From NCBI GenBank assembly GCA_003008705.1, contig PDUO01000011.1, positions 425,956-489,955 on the forward strand: a stretch of 64,000 nucleotides of DNA, written 5' to 3'. A model generated the notes under the pieces. That model was not told the origin of the DNA and did not search any database. It saw nothing but the letters and a program-made list of their open reading frames with translations. A program made the translations under genes and the position numbers. This document shows, in pieces, positions 44,410-55,500 of the stretch (positions are counted from its first letter, which is position 1; the number at the start of each line of letters is the position of its first letter). The stretch comes from Pezicula radicicola. Lineage: Eukaryota; Ascomycota; Leotiomycetes; Helotiales; Dermateaceae.

Positions 44410-46404
44410 TTATGTCCGCCGACTCCTTGGGTCTTCAGTGTCCTTCCGCCTAAAGTCCCTAACTTCCCTTGTCCCCATACTTCCTACACCACCCTCACTC
44501 CTCCTCTCCCACCCTCCTAACCTCACCACAAGGCAAGTAGCATTATCTCCCTCCCTAGAAACCTCCGTTGCAAAGCTCACTACATCCCTGGCGCCCTGTT
44601 CAGGAGTCTTGGCTTCTTTGACTACATCTACAATCTCCTGATCGGTCAATGTCCCGCTGACACCGTCACTAACGAGCACAATGAAGGAGTATTCGGCAGG
44701 ACCGAGCTCGATGCGCCGGATCTCAGGCTCGGCTGAGACGCCGATACGCTTGGAGCGCATATCCCCAAATGCGCGGGTATTGGCTAGGCCGGACATGCGT
44801 TCTTCACCGAAGGAGTCGGTAACGAACGTTGCAGCGTAGCGGCGGAGACGAGATTGCTCGATCGGTGTTGAAGGGTGATGATTTGTAGTTACTGGGAATG
44901 CAATACCAGTGGCGGTACTACAAAGAAGAATGCGTGTATCACCTACGTGAGCAACTATCACCGTTGATGGCGAAGCTGGATGCCAGAAAGGTGTTGGGGT
45001 GGGTGTAGATATTAAAGCGATGGACGCTGTCGACCCGCCTATAAACCGAGTTGGGCCTCCAATGGAATGGGTATCACGTTTTTGTGAGGGACTGCCTAAG
45101 ATGTCGTTATTGTTAAGAGGTGCGTCGCTGGACTCTGGATCAGGCTTACGGGCTTGAGCGGAAACAAAATCCAGGTCGGCTTTGAGAAAGGCGTACATGA
45201 GGACCGTTTCAATTGATATTGGTGCTTCGGGCTGTGAAGAATCAGACGACAGGGAGAAATGCTCGGGTCTGAAGCGTCGGAAGTACCCCCCAACTGTGGC
45301 TTTCCAATCCGCAACAAGTGACTTTTGAAGAGCTACTGCTTTCGCAGTATTCGATTCTTCTGGAACAGGCGGTTCGCTTTCGAGTACAGGACTCGCTGGT
45401 GGCTGCTTGATTGAGCCATCCTCATTACGCTTTTCTACTGGCTTGTTTGGAGACTTTTCCAAATCTTCCTTTCCATTCTTGAGCACTTTCTCCAAGCTCT
45501 CCTTTCCTTTCAAACTTATTTCACTTGCGCCTGTCCCGATTTTCTCGGCGCTGGGCGCTCCAACATCTTTCTCATTCTTCTTCCCACCTTTCAAACTACT
45601 GCCAAGTTCGAAAGTCTCAGCTGTCTTCTCGAGATAGGTATGCAACTCTTCCCTCAAAAAGTCACTACATTCATGCCCTCCATGCCCATCAAAAACTCCG
45701 AAATAAAAGACCTGGGGGTCGCCGCTTGCACCCTCCGCTGATGTTGCGCCACCTACACTAGAAGAGCCACTATTGTCCTTAGGCTTCCTGCTTAGACTGA
45801 TTGGAGCTCTTTTCGCGAAAGCCGGAATCTCTAAGGTGCCAGCTTGGTATGTGTCTTCGTTGTAAGGCCTCGTTCCCCTCGATAATGCAACTCCAAAATG
45901 ATGTTTTGCGGAGCGTAAGGGAATCCGCACGACTGTAAGATCTCGGGAACCCGGCCCTGGGGGTGCAGCAGCTGGTGACACACCAGAGCCTGAAGTGTGG
46001 GGTGTTGAAGCAGAACGTGGGAGCTTGTGGTGTGGGCCGGTGGCAGATCGAGAATCTGGGTGAAGGGAGGAGGATGGAAGATGAGTTACGAAGTAGTCGT
46101 GGAAAGTCCTAGATTGTCGAGACTGTAACCTCTGAGGAAGACTCGTTCGTGCCCGCTTACTAGGGCCATTCGCACTTGAGATACGGCTCTGAGTCCGAAA
46201 TGATCGTCTCTGCTCTACAGATGCTGTGAGGCATGAGGGGTACCGGTGATAGGCCTCTGATCTGTTGAGGAAGACCGATATAAAGTCTGAAGGAGCTGTC
46301 AGCACATCCCTCGTATTGGAACAAGCCTTTAGGATGATGCACATACCGTATGTATCTGCCAAAGACCACGCTTTATAGTGTGTCCCAGATTTGAGTCCCA
46401 CCAT
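44410..46404 (-). CDS. PP2C-type protein phosphatase, PTC6-like (664 aa)
   Basis: Mg2+/Mn2+-dependent Ser/Thr phosphatase; the closest pattern is the mitochondrial Ptc6/Aup1 group. One long exon from ATG 46404 (first Met after an in-frame TGA). The N-terminal 120 residues are Arg/Ser-rich (RRSFRTQSRISS, KRARTSLPQRLQSRQSRTFH), compatible with a mitochondrial presequence. The catalytic part carries SRGTRPYNEDTYQAG (first metal Asp), FYFGVFDGHGGHECSDFL, VAHVGDTRILLC, GEERMSGLANTRAFGD, FIVLVSDGVSGTLTDQE and GDNATCLVV. A charged low-complexity insertion of about 140 residues (Lys/Glu/Pro-rich) separates the first and second halves. A GTATGT...CTGAC...CAG set at 46262-46346 looks like an intron but breaks the frame with this start, so the first 50 residues are uncertain. 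Confidence 0.88.
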   Translation of the reverse strand: MVGLKSGTHYKAWSLADTYGMCIILKACSNTRDVLTAPSDFISVFLNRSEAYHRYPSCLTASVEQRRSFRTQSRISSANGPSKRARTSLPQRLQSRQSRTFHDYFVTHLPSSSLHPDSRSATGPHHKLPRSASTPHTSGSGVSPAAAPPGPGSRDLTVVRIPLRSAKHHFGVALSRGTRPYNEDTYQAGTLEIPAFAKRAPISLSRKPKDNSGSSSVGGATSAEGASGDPQVFYFGVFDGHGGHECSDFLREELHTYLEKTAETFELGSSLKGGKKNEKDVGAPSAEKIGTGASEISLKGKESLEKVLKNGKEDLEKSPNKPVEKRNEDGSIKQPPASPVLESEPPVPEESNTAKAVALQKSLVADWKATVGGYFRRFRPEHFSLSSDSSQPEAPISIETVLMYAFLKADLDFVSAQARKPDPESSDAPLNNNDILGSPSQKRDTHSIGGPTRFIGGSTASIALISTPTPTPFWHPASPSTVIVAHVGDTRILLCSTATGIAFPVTTNHHPSTPIEQSRLRRYAATFVTDSFGEERMSGLANTRAFGDMRSKRIGVSAEPEIRRIELGPAEYSFIVLVSDGVSGTLTDQEIVDVVKEAKTPEQGARDVVSFATEVSREGDNATCLVVRLGGWERRSEGGVGSMGTREVRDFRRKDTEDPRSRRT

Positions 46405-47229
46405 CTTCAGCTCCCAGACCCCCTCGCACTGATCACTTCACACTCAACCGGTCCGTCACAGCAGTCGCAGAGAGCCAATTGATTGAGAAGTGGCACGAAA
46501 TCCTACTGCCATTGAGTGCACACTATTTATGGTACGATCGAAAGTGGAATGTCGAAAGCTGTGAGATTCGCGTTGGGACTTGACGGGTGCCGGGCGAAAG
46601 GGTAAGCTTGAGGCGCCGAGACACTGACGTAGGAGTATTTAAGTGACATGGACAGCGGGATGGTATAGAGACTTCAAGCCAGCACGAGTGAGAGTTCCTC
46701 GAGAGCGAGACGTGGCATAGCAAACATGCACACTCTGATTCACGATATTCCTGTTCCTGCTGCTGGTCCCCTTCTCCACACTCCGGATTCGGCAAAGTTG
46801 TGCCGACAGGAGCTCAAGCGTTCTGCCACGAGACCGATGGGGGAAATGTCGTCCGATTGTAACGACGACGACCATGGGGACGAGGAATGGGGAGAGGAGA
46901 CGAGAAAATGAGGGGACTTTGTGGGTTTAGGGCTCCCTCCAACACGATTGTAATTATAAACCTTCCACGCTATCTACACAAGTACTGCTTTGTTCTGCGC
47001 AAGCTGGGACGTGGAGCCGCCTTCTCCTTATTACTGCCATGTTGGGTTGCTAGTATAGTACGATGAGAGTGAACTGGTGGCTCGAATTTAAATGCATATT
47101 CAAAACTACATTGGTATCATCATTACGTATTAACTGTGCTCATATGTCATTGAGGCCCCAACCCCCAATCCTCCTCTTTCGCCCTTCTGCCGTTCAGTTA
47201 TTATATTTCCTATTCCAGCTGCATTATCT
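46405..47229. other. Intergenic, promoter of the phosphatase gene
   Basis: 825 bp between the phosphatase start and the ferroxidase 3' end. Short frames on both strands at 46523-46911 overlap each other and look non-coding. Confidence 0.4.
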
Positions 47230-49275
47230 TCAGATTTCACGTCCAGTGGCGGCTTCAGTGGTACCGACTGTCGTGGTGTTGGTGTTTGCAGCAGCAAGGC
47301 GACGCTGCTCAGATTCGAGACTTGCAGCTCCCATATCTTGCATACCATACCTTGGCGAAGGATTAGCAAAGAGTCAAGTCATGGACAAGAAGCTTACCAA
47401 GCGATGACGGCCAGACCAAGCAGAGCAGAGACAATGCTGAAAGTCATGGCTACAATACCACGAGGAGTGAAGCCAGCAGGAAGTGGGTCAGGAGCTTTGT
47501 TAGCACCATCCAAGTCTAAGAAGTCGACTGTGTTCGCTGCGGCATTGCCAGCGTACGGGACATTTCCAGCCTCGCAAGCAGCATAATGATCCTGTGGGAC
47601 CGTCAAAGTCTTCTGGAGCTCTAATGGTGCTTCCACCATAGTAGCGATCAGACCTTGGTCAACGTGCCACTCAATGTGACAATGGAAAAGCCAAACTCCA
47701 GGGTTATCAGCCTTGAAGCGTAGCACGATGTAGCCATCTGGATAGAGCACCAAGGTGTCGCGTCTCATGGGAGTGGCAGGGTAGTCAGTTTGGGAGGAAT
47801 TGGTCGGATCGAAGACACCGGCTTCTTCCTCAGAGCGGCGAATAGCTTGGAAGTTGTGGCCGTGAAGATGGAAGGGATGTTTGCCAGAGTCGAGGTTGTT
47901 TACCACAATCTCGATCGTTTGATCCTTTTCGAGGACAAATGAATGGGAGAATTCACCGTAAACCTCGGCGTTTGAGGCATCCTCGCCAGTAGTTAAAACG
48001 CTGTAAAGAGTTGGTACTTTGGGAGCAACGTAAGTGATGTTATTAAAGAAGGCACTGATTTGGTTAGTCTAATATTTGGCTAAAACGACTCATGAATGAA
48101 CTCACTATGGCTTTCCATTTCCAAGGTTGTCCATAATCACATCGAGAGTTATAGTCTGATCGGGTTGGGGAAGGAGGGCCATCTTGTCGTATGGGACGAG
48201 AGTCATATCGTCGAAAGGATCAAGCTCATCGACAAAAGCTGCAGTGGGATTATCTTTGGTCGAATCATAGACTAGCCAACCGGTGGAGTTGTAGTTGAGA
48301 TCATCAGGGAGCACATCAAACAAAGACTATATCGGATTAACCTAGTAATTTCTCTGCAAGTTTGTTTGACTTACAGTATCCATGCTTGCTACGAAAGCAT
48401 AGTTGGCAGTGGTCTCATTCTTTGTTGTGATTAAGAAACTGCAACGCTGAGCAGCACCAAGGTATATCATGTCGGCATCTGCTTGATCCGTATAGACGCC
48501 GTCAACCTCGACAATAGACATGGTGTGGTTCTCGAACCAAATATATTGGCCAGCAAAACCGCCAATGTTGACCATTCGGAAAAGATACGTCTTCCCAGCT
48601 TCGATAGATACAGTTACATTTTGAGTATCGTTCATGAGAGCAGCTTGGGGAACTGGTTCAGCTCCTGTGGGGTTGACTCTATTAATGAATTGAGGAATGA
48701 GGACTTGCATCTCGTCATGGTACCAGTCAGAGACAGAGAGGATAATCTCCTCATCGTACATATCCTTGTATGGCGAATCCGGATCAGTGATAATCAAAGG
48801 CGCTCTGAGACCATCGGGGTATTGTCCCTTGTCGTGTGAGTGATACCAGTAAGTGCCAGGTTGATCAATCTGCCCGTCTTAGAATTTATCTTCCCTTTCC
48901 GACTCGTACAAGACTTACCGTAAAATTGTATGTGAACTGAGAACCAGCTGGAATGCCGCATTGAGAGACCATAGCTGGTCCGTCCATTTCGGCAGTGCCA
49001 TTCATGAAAAGGCCGTGGAAATGAAGAGTGGTGGTTTGATTTCCAAGTTGATTATCGACATTGACAATGACATTGTCGCCAACAGTAGCTGTCATTACTG
49101 GCAGAGGCCACTGTCCATTGATTCCAATAGTCGGACGCTCGAAAGCGCCATCTGGGTTGGCATTAACCCATGTGATATTGAAATCGTAAGTTACTGTCGC
49201 TGCTTCTGAGACCAAAGTGAACGCCGCAAGGACCAGCGCCGATATAATGGGAAAATAGGACAATGATATCGCCAT
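47230..49275 (-). CDS. Multicopper ferroxidase, FET3 type (616 aa)
   Basis: Oxidises Fe2+ with O2 at the cell surface and hands Fe3+ to the FTR1 permease. Five exons read downward and join in phase: 49275-48919, 48869-48375, 48326-48106, 48054-47398, 47350-47230, with introns of 47-51 nt. Signal peptide ([20 protein letters not shown]), then the four copper motifs [29 protein letters not shown] and [16 protein letters not shown]-terminal membrane anchor ([21 protein letters not shown]) and a cytosolic tail [15 protein letters not shown] separate Fet3-type oxidases from soluble laccases. Many N-glycosylation sequons. Divergent from FTR1, the classic fungal arrangement, with shared candidate SRE sites between them. 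Iron specificity is inferred from the anchor and neighbour. Confidence 0.93.
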
Positions 49276-49547
49276 CTTATTCGATTCTGAATGACCTCTG
49301 GTGTGCTGTAGTGAAGTGTGTACTTTTCAGGTTCTCATGAGGGAATTGGGGAAGGGGTAGATGAAGTGCAGATCTAGATAGCTAGGATCAAGTTGTTAGG
49401 CCTAGCTTCCTTGCACACGGGAGTACGAAGGTGTGTGGGTATGGATTGTAGTGTACCAAGGCCAGACCAATTACAATAAAGGTCTCAGGTGGCTGCAGAT
49501 AAAATGCAAAATGGAAAGTCCCGAGAGAGGTCGAGGAAAAGTTGACA

Positions 49548-49556
49548 ATCTGATAT
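49548..49556 (+). promoter_or_regulatory. Near-match SRE site (FET3 side)
   Basis: ATCTGATAT, one mismatch from ATCWGATAA, 273 bp upstream of the ferroxidase ATG. Confidence 0.4.
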
Positions 49557-49590
49557 GATTAGATAGATTCTGCTGCCCTGGTCCGTAATC

Positions 49591-49599
49591 ATATCAGAT
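49591..49599 (-). promoter_or_regulatory. Near-match SRE site (FET3 side)
   Basis: ATCTGATAT on the minus strand, one mismatch, 35 bp beyond the preceding site and inverted relative to it. Confidence 0.4.
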
Positions 49600-50493
49600 G
49601 CTGGGACACGGCAAGCGGGGGCCCACCCACTAGTAGGGGAGGGGAAGTGAGTCGGAAGGTGCAGCAGGGTTGGAGTGTGTGCACGATGTGTCGGCTTGCA
49701 GACGGGAGACGGAGATTATTGCGTTGTTTCTCCCTCTTGTCCATCAGATTCTCTCCTCCTTAGATTACGAAGTGCTTTCCCTCGCAGCTGTGTGGTTCAA
49801 TCTGTTGAATCTCCCAGGTTGTGTCTCAAAAGCAACGGGACCGCAAGCAGATCAGAGAGCCATGGGGATTGTACAGTATGGAAGCTTAAACCTAGCTTAA
49901 GCAGCCAAGAAGACCCAAAATCTAAACCACTCTGTTGGAAGAAGTGGTCCACCTTATTTCTTGTGTAGGGTGTGGCGCCGCCCGAGTAGCTGATACTCTA
50001 ACGTACCAGTAGTAGAGAGGGCTTCAAAATTGGGTTCCAAGCCAACACCCGTGCCGGAGAAAAAGATAAAAGAGAAAAAAATAAAAATAAAAAAGACCGA
50101 GTGACATTCATCTTCGTAATCCCCTGTAGATTGGTATTGTAAAGAAAAGACACCCACTTCTGTCCATGTAATTTTGTAATTTGGAATGTCACTCACAGGC
50201 CATGACTTGTTGCTATCCAGCAAGGCAGGTGCAGAATCTCCGCTGTCGCTGTCTGCATTCCTAGAAGAAGGTCAATGGCCGCATCGGCAATAGCTTGGGG
50301 GCCTGGTGCGGTTCTCGTATGACTTTGCTTTGGGCTGCAGAGGCGGCTTTTTGGCGTTGCAAACACCTGACAGTGTGACTCTCGAAGACTGCCAAGGCGA
50401 TGCGGATATTTCAAGCGCAAGAACAAGCAAATCGAAGCCTTGTTGAGCCTGTCGATCGTAGGGTGCGGGCCTTTCAGAAGTCTTGGGTTGTCC

Positions 50494-50502
50494 TTATCAG
50501 AT
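50494..50502 (-). promoter_or_regulatory. Perfect SRE site (central)
   Basis: ATCTGATAA on the minus strand; perfect ATCWGATAA match in the middle of the divergent promoter. Confidence 0.6.
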
Positions 50503-50683
50503 CTCGCCTATGGTTGTGATTGGCCATCAGGGTGGTTGATGTTCGGAGTTGCTCCTTTCAAAAAGCTTTTGACTTTTTTCCGCCAGGGTCCCAGGGTCCT
50601 GGTGGTCCCCGGTGGTCCTTGGCGCTAAAAGTTGGTGGTGTGTGTTGGTGCAGTGATGGTGGGAGGCTGCATCCTCGGCCATC

Positions 50684-50692
50684 TTATCTGAT
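50684..50692 (-). promoter_or_regulatory. Perfect SRE site (central)
   Basis: ATCAGATAA on the minus strand; perfect match, 190 bp from the other central site. Confidence 0.6.
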
Positions 50693-51185
50693 TGCTCGTT
50701 GGGCTCGCCTAGCCCGGCTGTTCTCTTCTGTCTGATGCTTCTCCATCACATCACATTCTTATTTTGGTAGAGATTTAGCACTTGAGTTTAGAGCGTGCGA
50801 CCTTCCCATTTCGCTTTTGCGGCATTCCCCCCCTCGGGCGCATTTTCCTTCGCTTTGCCTTCTATTTTCTTTTTCGTCCTCTCTCTTTTCTTCTTCTGCC
50901 ACGCTCTTGAGGTCACCACCCTTCTTCACACAGCCAGATCGTAAGACTAGCGACCTACCATCACATAAACGGCCAGGATACCAATACAGTATCACCGTCG
51001 CCAGGATATCATACCTCCAGAATAATCATGCCAGCGAAAAGTTCCGGTCTTCGGCAGGTCAACACTACTAGGTTCGGTCGGCTCTTGGCGACGTAAATCA
51101 CTTTAGCCCGTCTCCACTCGTACGAGAGCGCAGCCTTGGCCAGCCTTGGCGGGGCATGGTAGCAAGAATAGGCTCCCCCCTCCAC

Positions 51186-51194
51186 ATATCAGAT
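51186..51194 (-). promoter_or_regulatory. Near-match SRE site (FTR1 side)
   Basis: ATCTGATAT on the minus strand, one mismatch; paired with the perfect site 8 bp downstream. Confidence 0.4.
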
Positions 51195-51201
51195 CTTTTG
51201 G

Positions 51202-51210
51202 TTATCAGAT
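51202..51210 (-). promoter_or_regulatory. Perfect SRE site (FTR1 proximal)
   Basis: ATCTGATAA on the minus strand, 150 bp upstream of the FTR1 ATG; a perfect match tightly paired with a near match, as in known iron-repressed promoters. Confidence 0.65.
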
Positions 51211-51359
51211 GCAGCCTCCTCCCTTTTCGTCCCTTCAACTCGATCGATAATCGATAATCGATATCTTTGGAGTGATCGATACAAAGATACAAAGCTCAAA
51301 AATAGCCGATATCCTTCTTTTCGTCTGACCTCTTGGAGTGTCTCCACGACTAAGTCATC

Positions 51360-52581
51360 ATGACCGTCAACGTCTTTGCTGTGCCCGTATTCTTCATCGT
51401 CTTCCGTGAGACTTTGGAGACGGCAATCATTGTTTCGGTCCTCCTCGCATTCTTAAAGCAGACCCTCGACGGCCCTAATCGAGATGTTCCAACGTACAAG
51501 AAGCTCGTCAGACAGGTAAAGTCCCTTGATAGCTGCTTATGTCCCTGTTTCTGACATTGGATCCTAGGTGTGGATGGGCACTGGCATTGGTCTCCTCTGC
51601 TGCTTGATCATCGGTGGCGGATTGATCGGTGGCTTCTATGGACTTGGAAAGGACAAGTGGGCGAACACTGAATATTATTGGGAAGGCTCGTTTGCAATCT
51701 TCGCATCCCTCATCATATCGATTCTCGGCGCTGCTCTTCTCCGGGTATCCAAGATGCAGGAGAAGTGGCGAGTTAAGCTCGCTAAGGCGATGGAGGCCAA
51801 GGTCGAAACCAAGACCAAGGAGAACAAGAAGGCTGCGTTCAAGAGATGGTGTGAAAAATATGCCATGTTCATCCTTCCGTTCATCACCGTGCTTCGAGAG
51901 GGTCTTGAAGCTGTTGTCTTTATTGCTGGTGTTTCCTTTTCTGCACCAGCTGCGGCAGTGCCTCTCCCGGTCGTCTGTGGTTTGATCGCTGGAAGTTTTG
52001 TCGGGTACTTGATCTACAAGTAAGTTTTCTCAAAACCGTAGACAAGAGTCTATTCATTAACCGTCTGTAGGGGTGGAGCTTCAAGCAAACTTCAATTTTT
52101 CCTCATCGTCTCTACCTGTTTGCTCTATCTAGTAGCAGCCGGTCTCTTTTCAAGGGCAGTTTGGTTCTTCCAGGCACAGAAGTGGAACGACCTCACAGGG
52201 GCCGATGCAGCAGAGACTGGCGCAGGGCCAGGATCATACGACATCGACCAGAGTGTGTGGCACATCAATTATGGGAACCCGGAGATCAATGGTGGTGGTG
52301 GCTGGGGAATCTTCAACTCGATCTTCGGCTGGCAAAACTCCGCAACCTACGGCTCAGTCATCTCCTACAACCTATACTGGATATGTATCATTGCCGTGTT
52401 CCTTCTCATGCGATACAATGAAACAAAAGGTCATCTTCCATTCATGAAGGCCAAGAAACAAGCCAATGGGCCCAGCTCTGCCGATGAGAGCAAGACAAGC
52501 AGCGGCGTTTTCAAACACTCGTCTGAAAAGACTGCTCCTCAAACTACCATTGCACCTGCTGTTCGCCAAATCTCAGAGTAG
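51360..52581 (+). CDS. FTR1: High-affinity iron permease FTR1 (372 aa)
   Basis: Plasma-membrane Fe3+ permease that works only in complex with a Fet3-type ferroxidase. Exons 51360-51515, 51568-52019 and 52071-52581 join in phase. The first helix carries FRETLE (residues 15-20) and a later helix carries REGLE (162-166), the two Arg-Glu-x-x-Glu iron-binding motifs that define the family. Seven hydrophobic segments are visible: the N-terminal helix, [81 protein letters not shown] and [11 protein letters not shown] Lys-rich cytosolic loop (residues 112-148) and a polar C-terminal tail are typical. Divergent from the ferroxidase gene and probably co-regulated with it. Confidence 0.96.
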
Positions 52582-54994
52582 AGTGTACCTTCGCAGAGTA
52601 AAGAGTGGAAACCGAAATGAAAGGTGCATGGTAAGGTTGTGAATATAAGAGGGGGAAAGGTTGGAGAATAAGATACGAAGCGATATGAAGATATGAAGAT
52701 AGAAATGAAAGCCTGTCCAATTGCCTGTGAGTTGCAATGCCTCGATGCTCTCAGAACAACAGTCACATGATGCACATCTCAGGTGCGACTGTGAGTACAC
52801 TCTTTCACCCTTTCTCTCCCGATGGAGTCGTCCGGCGATTGACCTTTGAAATGCACCATAGCTAGCCGCATCAGCCTTCTGCAAATCCCCAAAGTCCAGC
52901 TGGAAGATGTAATGGATGTACGTAAGAAAAAAGGTCGATCGAAGAAAAAGCAAAAAAGGAAAACATACCCCCATCTCCATCTCCATCTCCGTACCAATTA
53001 CAAAATAGCACGCAGGGCCAGCACCGGCATATCTTGGCAGAGGTGGTGGAGGCAAAAACGCGTCTCAAATCGCCCTCCACGACCAACACCATTCGTCGCC
53101 ATTGAAGAGAGAAATTAATAAGAAAATAAGAAAGAAAGACATTCTGAGGGTAACGCGGATGTTAAGAAATAATAGAATGGGAAAGATCAAGGGTGAAGAT
53201 GGAGAACGGATTCTGCGCTTTGTGGTTGTAGTTTTGGAAGGATGGGAAAGTGAGACTTAGGTAGTGAAGGTGGGTGGTCAGCCGAATTAGGCGGGTTGTG
53301 ATTGGTTGAGTGGGGGTTTGACAGAGGGGCGGGTTGGAGTAGTGCTTGAGGGGAGACTACTACCTATGAGAACGTGAAAACTATGATCTGTGTAAGATAT
53401 TCCCTATTGGACCTAACTTGTTTTTATTAGCAGTTGCATTCTACTGCAGATCTCCTCTAGCCAAACAATTCATTCCAACAAAGACCCAACATCATTCAGT
53501 AACTATCATTTAAGAAGCCACTGACACAACACGCAAGCCACGCAAGCCACGTAATAGTCCCGGCCACAAACTTCAAGTGCACAAAACAAAGCACAAGTTA
53601 AGGTCGAGAGCTATACCTAGATAACAAATATATACGAATAAATAAATATGATAAATAAAATCCCAGATTTAATTGTCTTTTAGCTCTGCTGTCATGTGTG
53701 CATCTGTTGCCATTCGCCAGAGGCAACTTATAGCAAGGATACTAAGTAGTAGCTAAAGCCGTATAAACACATGAATGAAGAAACACGAATTGATACACAG
53801 ACAGGTCTGAACACCTAGCGACACGGCCAATGGGTTTGATTATTAGGATCTAAGTACATAATCCCGTGACTGCCGTAGAGGTAAACCTCTGCTTTAGTCC
53901 CAATTTGATATAGTAGGAGATTCTAATATAAATAGAAAAATGGTAGTTAACGGGAGCTACATAAGCGAGGCTCTTCTTCGAGAAGGAATGCTTAGGAGTT
54001 CAATGTCTTAAATATAATGTGAGTCCATAAGGTAATTTTCTTTATTATGGACTAGACAAGTGGATTATATAATATCGCCTAACATCAAGCAGAAAGAATC
54101 CTCAAACTCAGAGTACCATTGGTATATTTGACTAACTGCTAAGTATTGTATTGTATACCTAGTATCTTATAAATATTCGAGGGATAGCTCACAGTAAATA
54201 GTTCTAACAACAGAATAGAGATTAAGAAAGCAAATTCTGCTATTATTATTACTACACGTATAGAATGGGATTATGAGAACTGCTCGATGAACTAAAAAAA
54301 TCGAGTGCATCTCGCTTCAACCATACAATACCACACAATATATAAACAAATAATCTAACGATTAGAAATTAGTATTCTACCCTCTAACTCTGCTGTCATT
54401 GAAAAAGCTGTTGCTAATTCTAATAGACAAATTTCAGCAAATGCAGCCATTTTGGGTATCTTGTTGCAGGAACAAGAAGAAGGAATAATCGTTAATGAAT
54501 GAAACTATCTACAGTGTGCAAAAATATTCTAAGTTTTTCCACATACTGTCACAGCCATTATGTGCAAGTCGATTCCTTTTTCCATACTGTATTGTCTCGA
54601 ATACAAGTTACTCAAATGAAATTAAGCCGTTAGACCATCTAGTTATTTTAAAACTGTGAGAACGTTATTCTGCCCACTATAAGAAGGATTACGAAGTTGA
54701 TATCTTCGAGGTTGTCTCTTCTGAAGTCAATGTAATGATTTGTTTGTATAGGTGGATTGTAGTCTGGCTGACTATATGCACTCTATTTACCATACAAACA
54801 CAAAATGTTTGTAACAAACAAAATCTCCTCCGGATTGCTGATTTTCCTCTAGCAAACTCTTTGAATTTGAGAAGTATATATCCCCATACCTCATACAAAT
54901 CTAGAAATCTTGCACCTTCATTATCCTATCCTTTTGCAATCTCTGACAGTAGAAGTATTCAGAAAATTGAGGGTTAACCCGTTCTACAATAATC
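52582..54994. other. Intergenic, AT-rich from about 53.4 kb
   Basis: No gene called. 52573-53110 on the minus strand has overlapping open frames with a CT-rich leader and splice-like signals, but no consistent gene model emerged. A GGAGAT triplet repeat lies near 52970-52988 and CGCAAGCCA is tandemly repeated at 53531-53552. From 53.6 kb the DNA is AT-rich with no frame. The last 250 bp is probably leader of the small gene at 54995. Confidence 0.35.
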
Positions 54995-55500
54995 ATGGCT
55001 GTGAGTAGGAGAAATCTTGTGCAGCCAACGTGCACTAATATCAAGTATAGGACTCTGAAAAGTCAAATGGCGGCCAAGGCAGTGCAGACCCCAACAAAGG
55101 GAATGAAACAACTTCTAAGCCTTTTCCTGTTGATGGCTCAGCGCTGGTTGCAGAAGGCAAGAAAATTGCAGAGCACGACAAGTCGTTCGGTCCACTACCT
55201 TCGTCATCTGAACCAAGAGTTGTAACTCAAGCAACCAGAGAGGAAACTGCTAGGGTCTTCTGGAACGAAGTCAATAATGTCCAACGCGTGCAGGCTATCC
55301 AAGTGGTCCACTCCAGTAGTGAAAACGGAAGAGTGAGTCGTCCTCCTGTACCTTGATGCAAATGCTGATGTTTGTAGTCGTTTTACACATGGGCTGGAAT
55401 GGGGGTGCCAGGCAATGTTCAGTTTGATCGAATGCCGGACCAGACAATCCGAAACGTGTACGCATTCTTGAAGTACTGTAAATCACATTCTAGAGGTTAA
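54995..55500 (+). CDS. Small three-exon gene of unknown function (136 aa)
   Basis: Not recognised as a family. Exon 1 54995-55000 is only ATG GCT. Intron 1 55001-55050 (GTGAGT...CACTAAT...TATAG) removes an in-frame TAG. Exon 2 is 55051-55332. Intron 2 55333-55377 (GTGAGT...CTGATG...TGTAG) leads to exon 3 55378-55500. All joins are phase 0. The product is soluble: a Ser/Asn/Gly-rich start (DSEKSNGGQGSADPNKGN), a helical middle (TREETARVFWNEVNNVQRV) and a Trp/Gly-containing end (SFYTWAGMGVPGNVQFDRM, TIRNVYAFLKY). Four canonical splice sites with branch-like elements and three joined open exons in otherwise stop-rich DNA make chance unlikely. The very short first exon hides it from ORF scans. 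There is no signal peptide, and its neighbours give no clue. Confidence 0.6.

Larger units (their letters stand above)
49276..51359. promoter_or_regulatory. Divergent FET3/FTR1 promoter region
   Basis: 2.08 kb between the two start codons. It carries three perfect and three one-mismatch copies of ATCWGATAA, listed separately, in three pairs: near FET3, in the middle, and near FTR1. It also has G/C-rich GGTCC repeats at about 50583-50622 and three ATCGATA-type units at 51239-51263. Short frames at 49670-49968 and elsewhere look non-coding. Repression under iron sufficiency is the expected behaviour. Confidence 0.7.
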
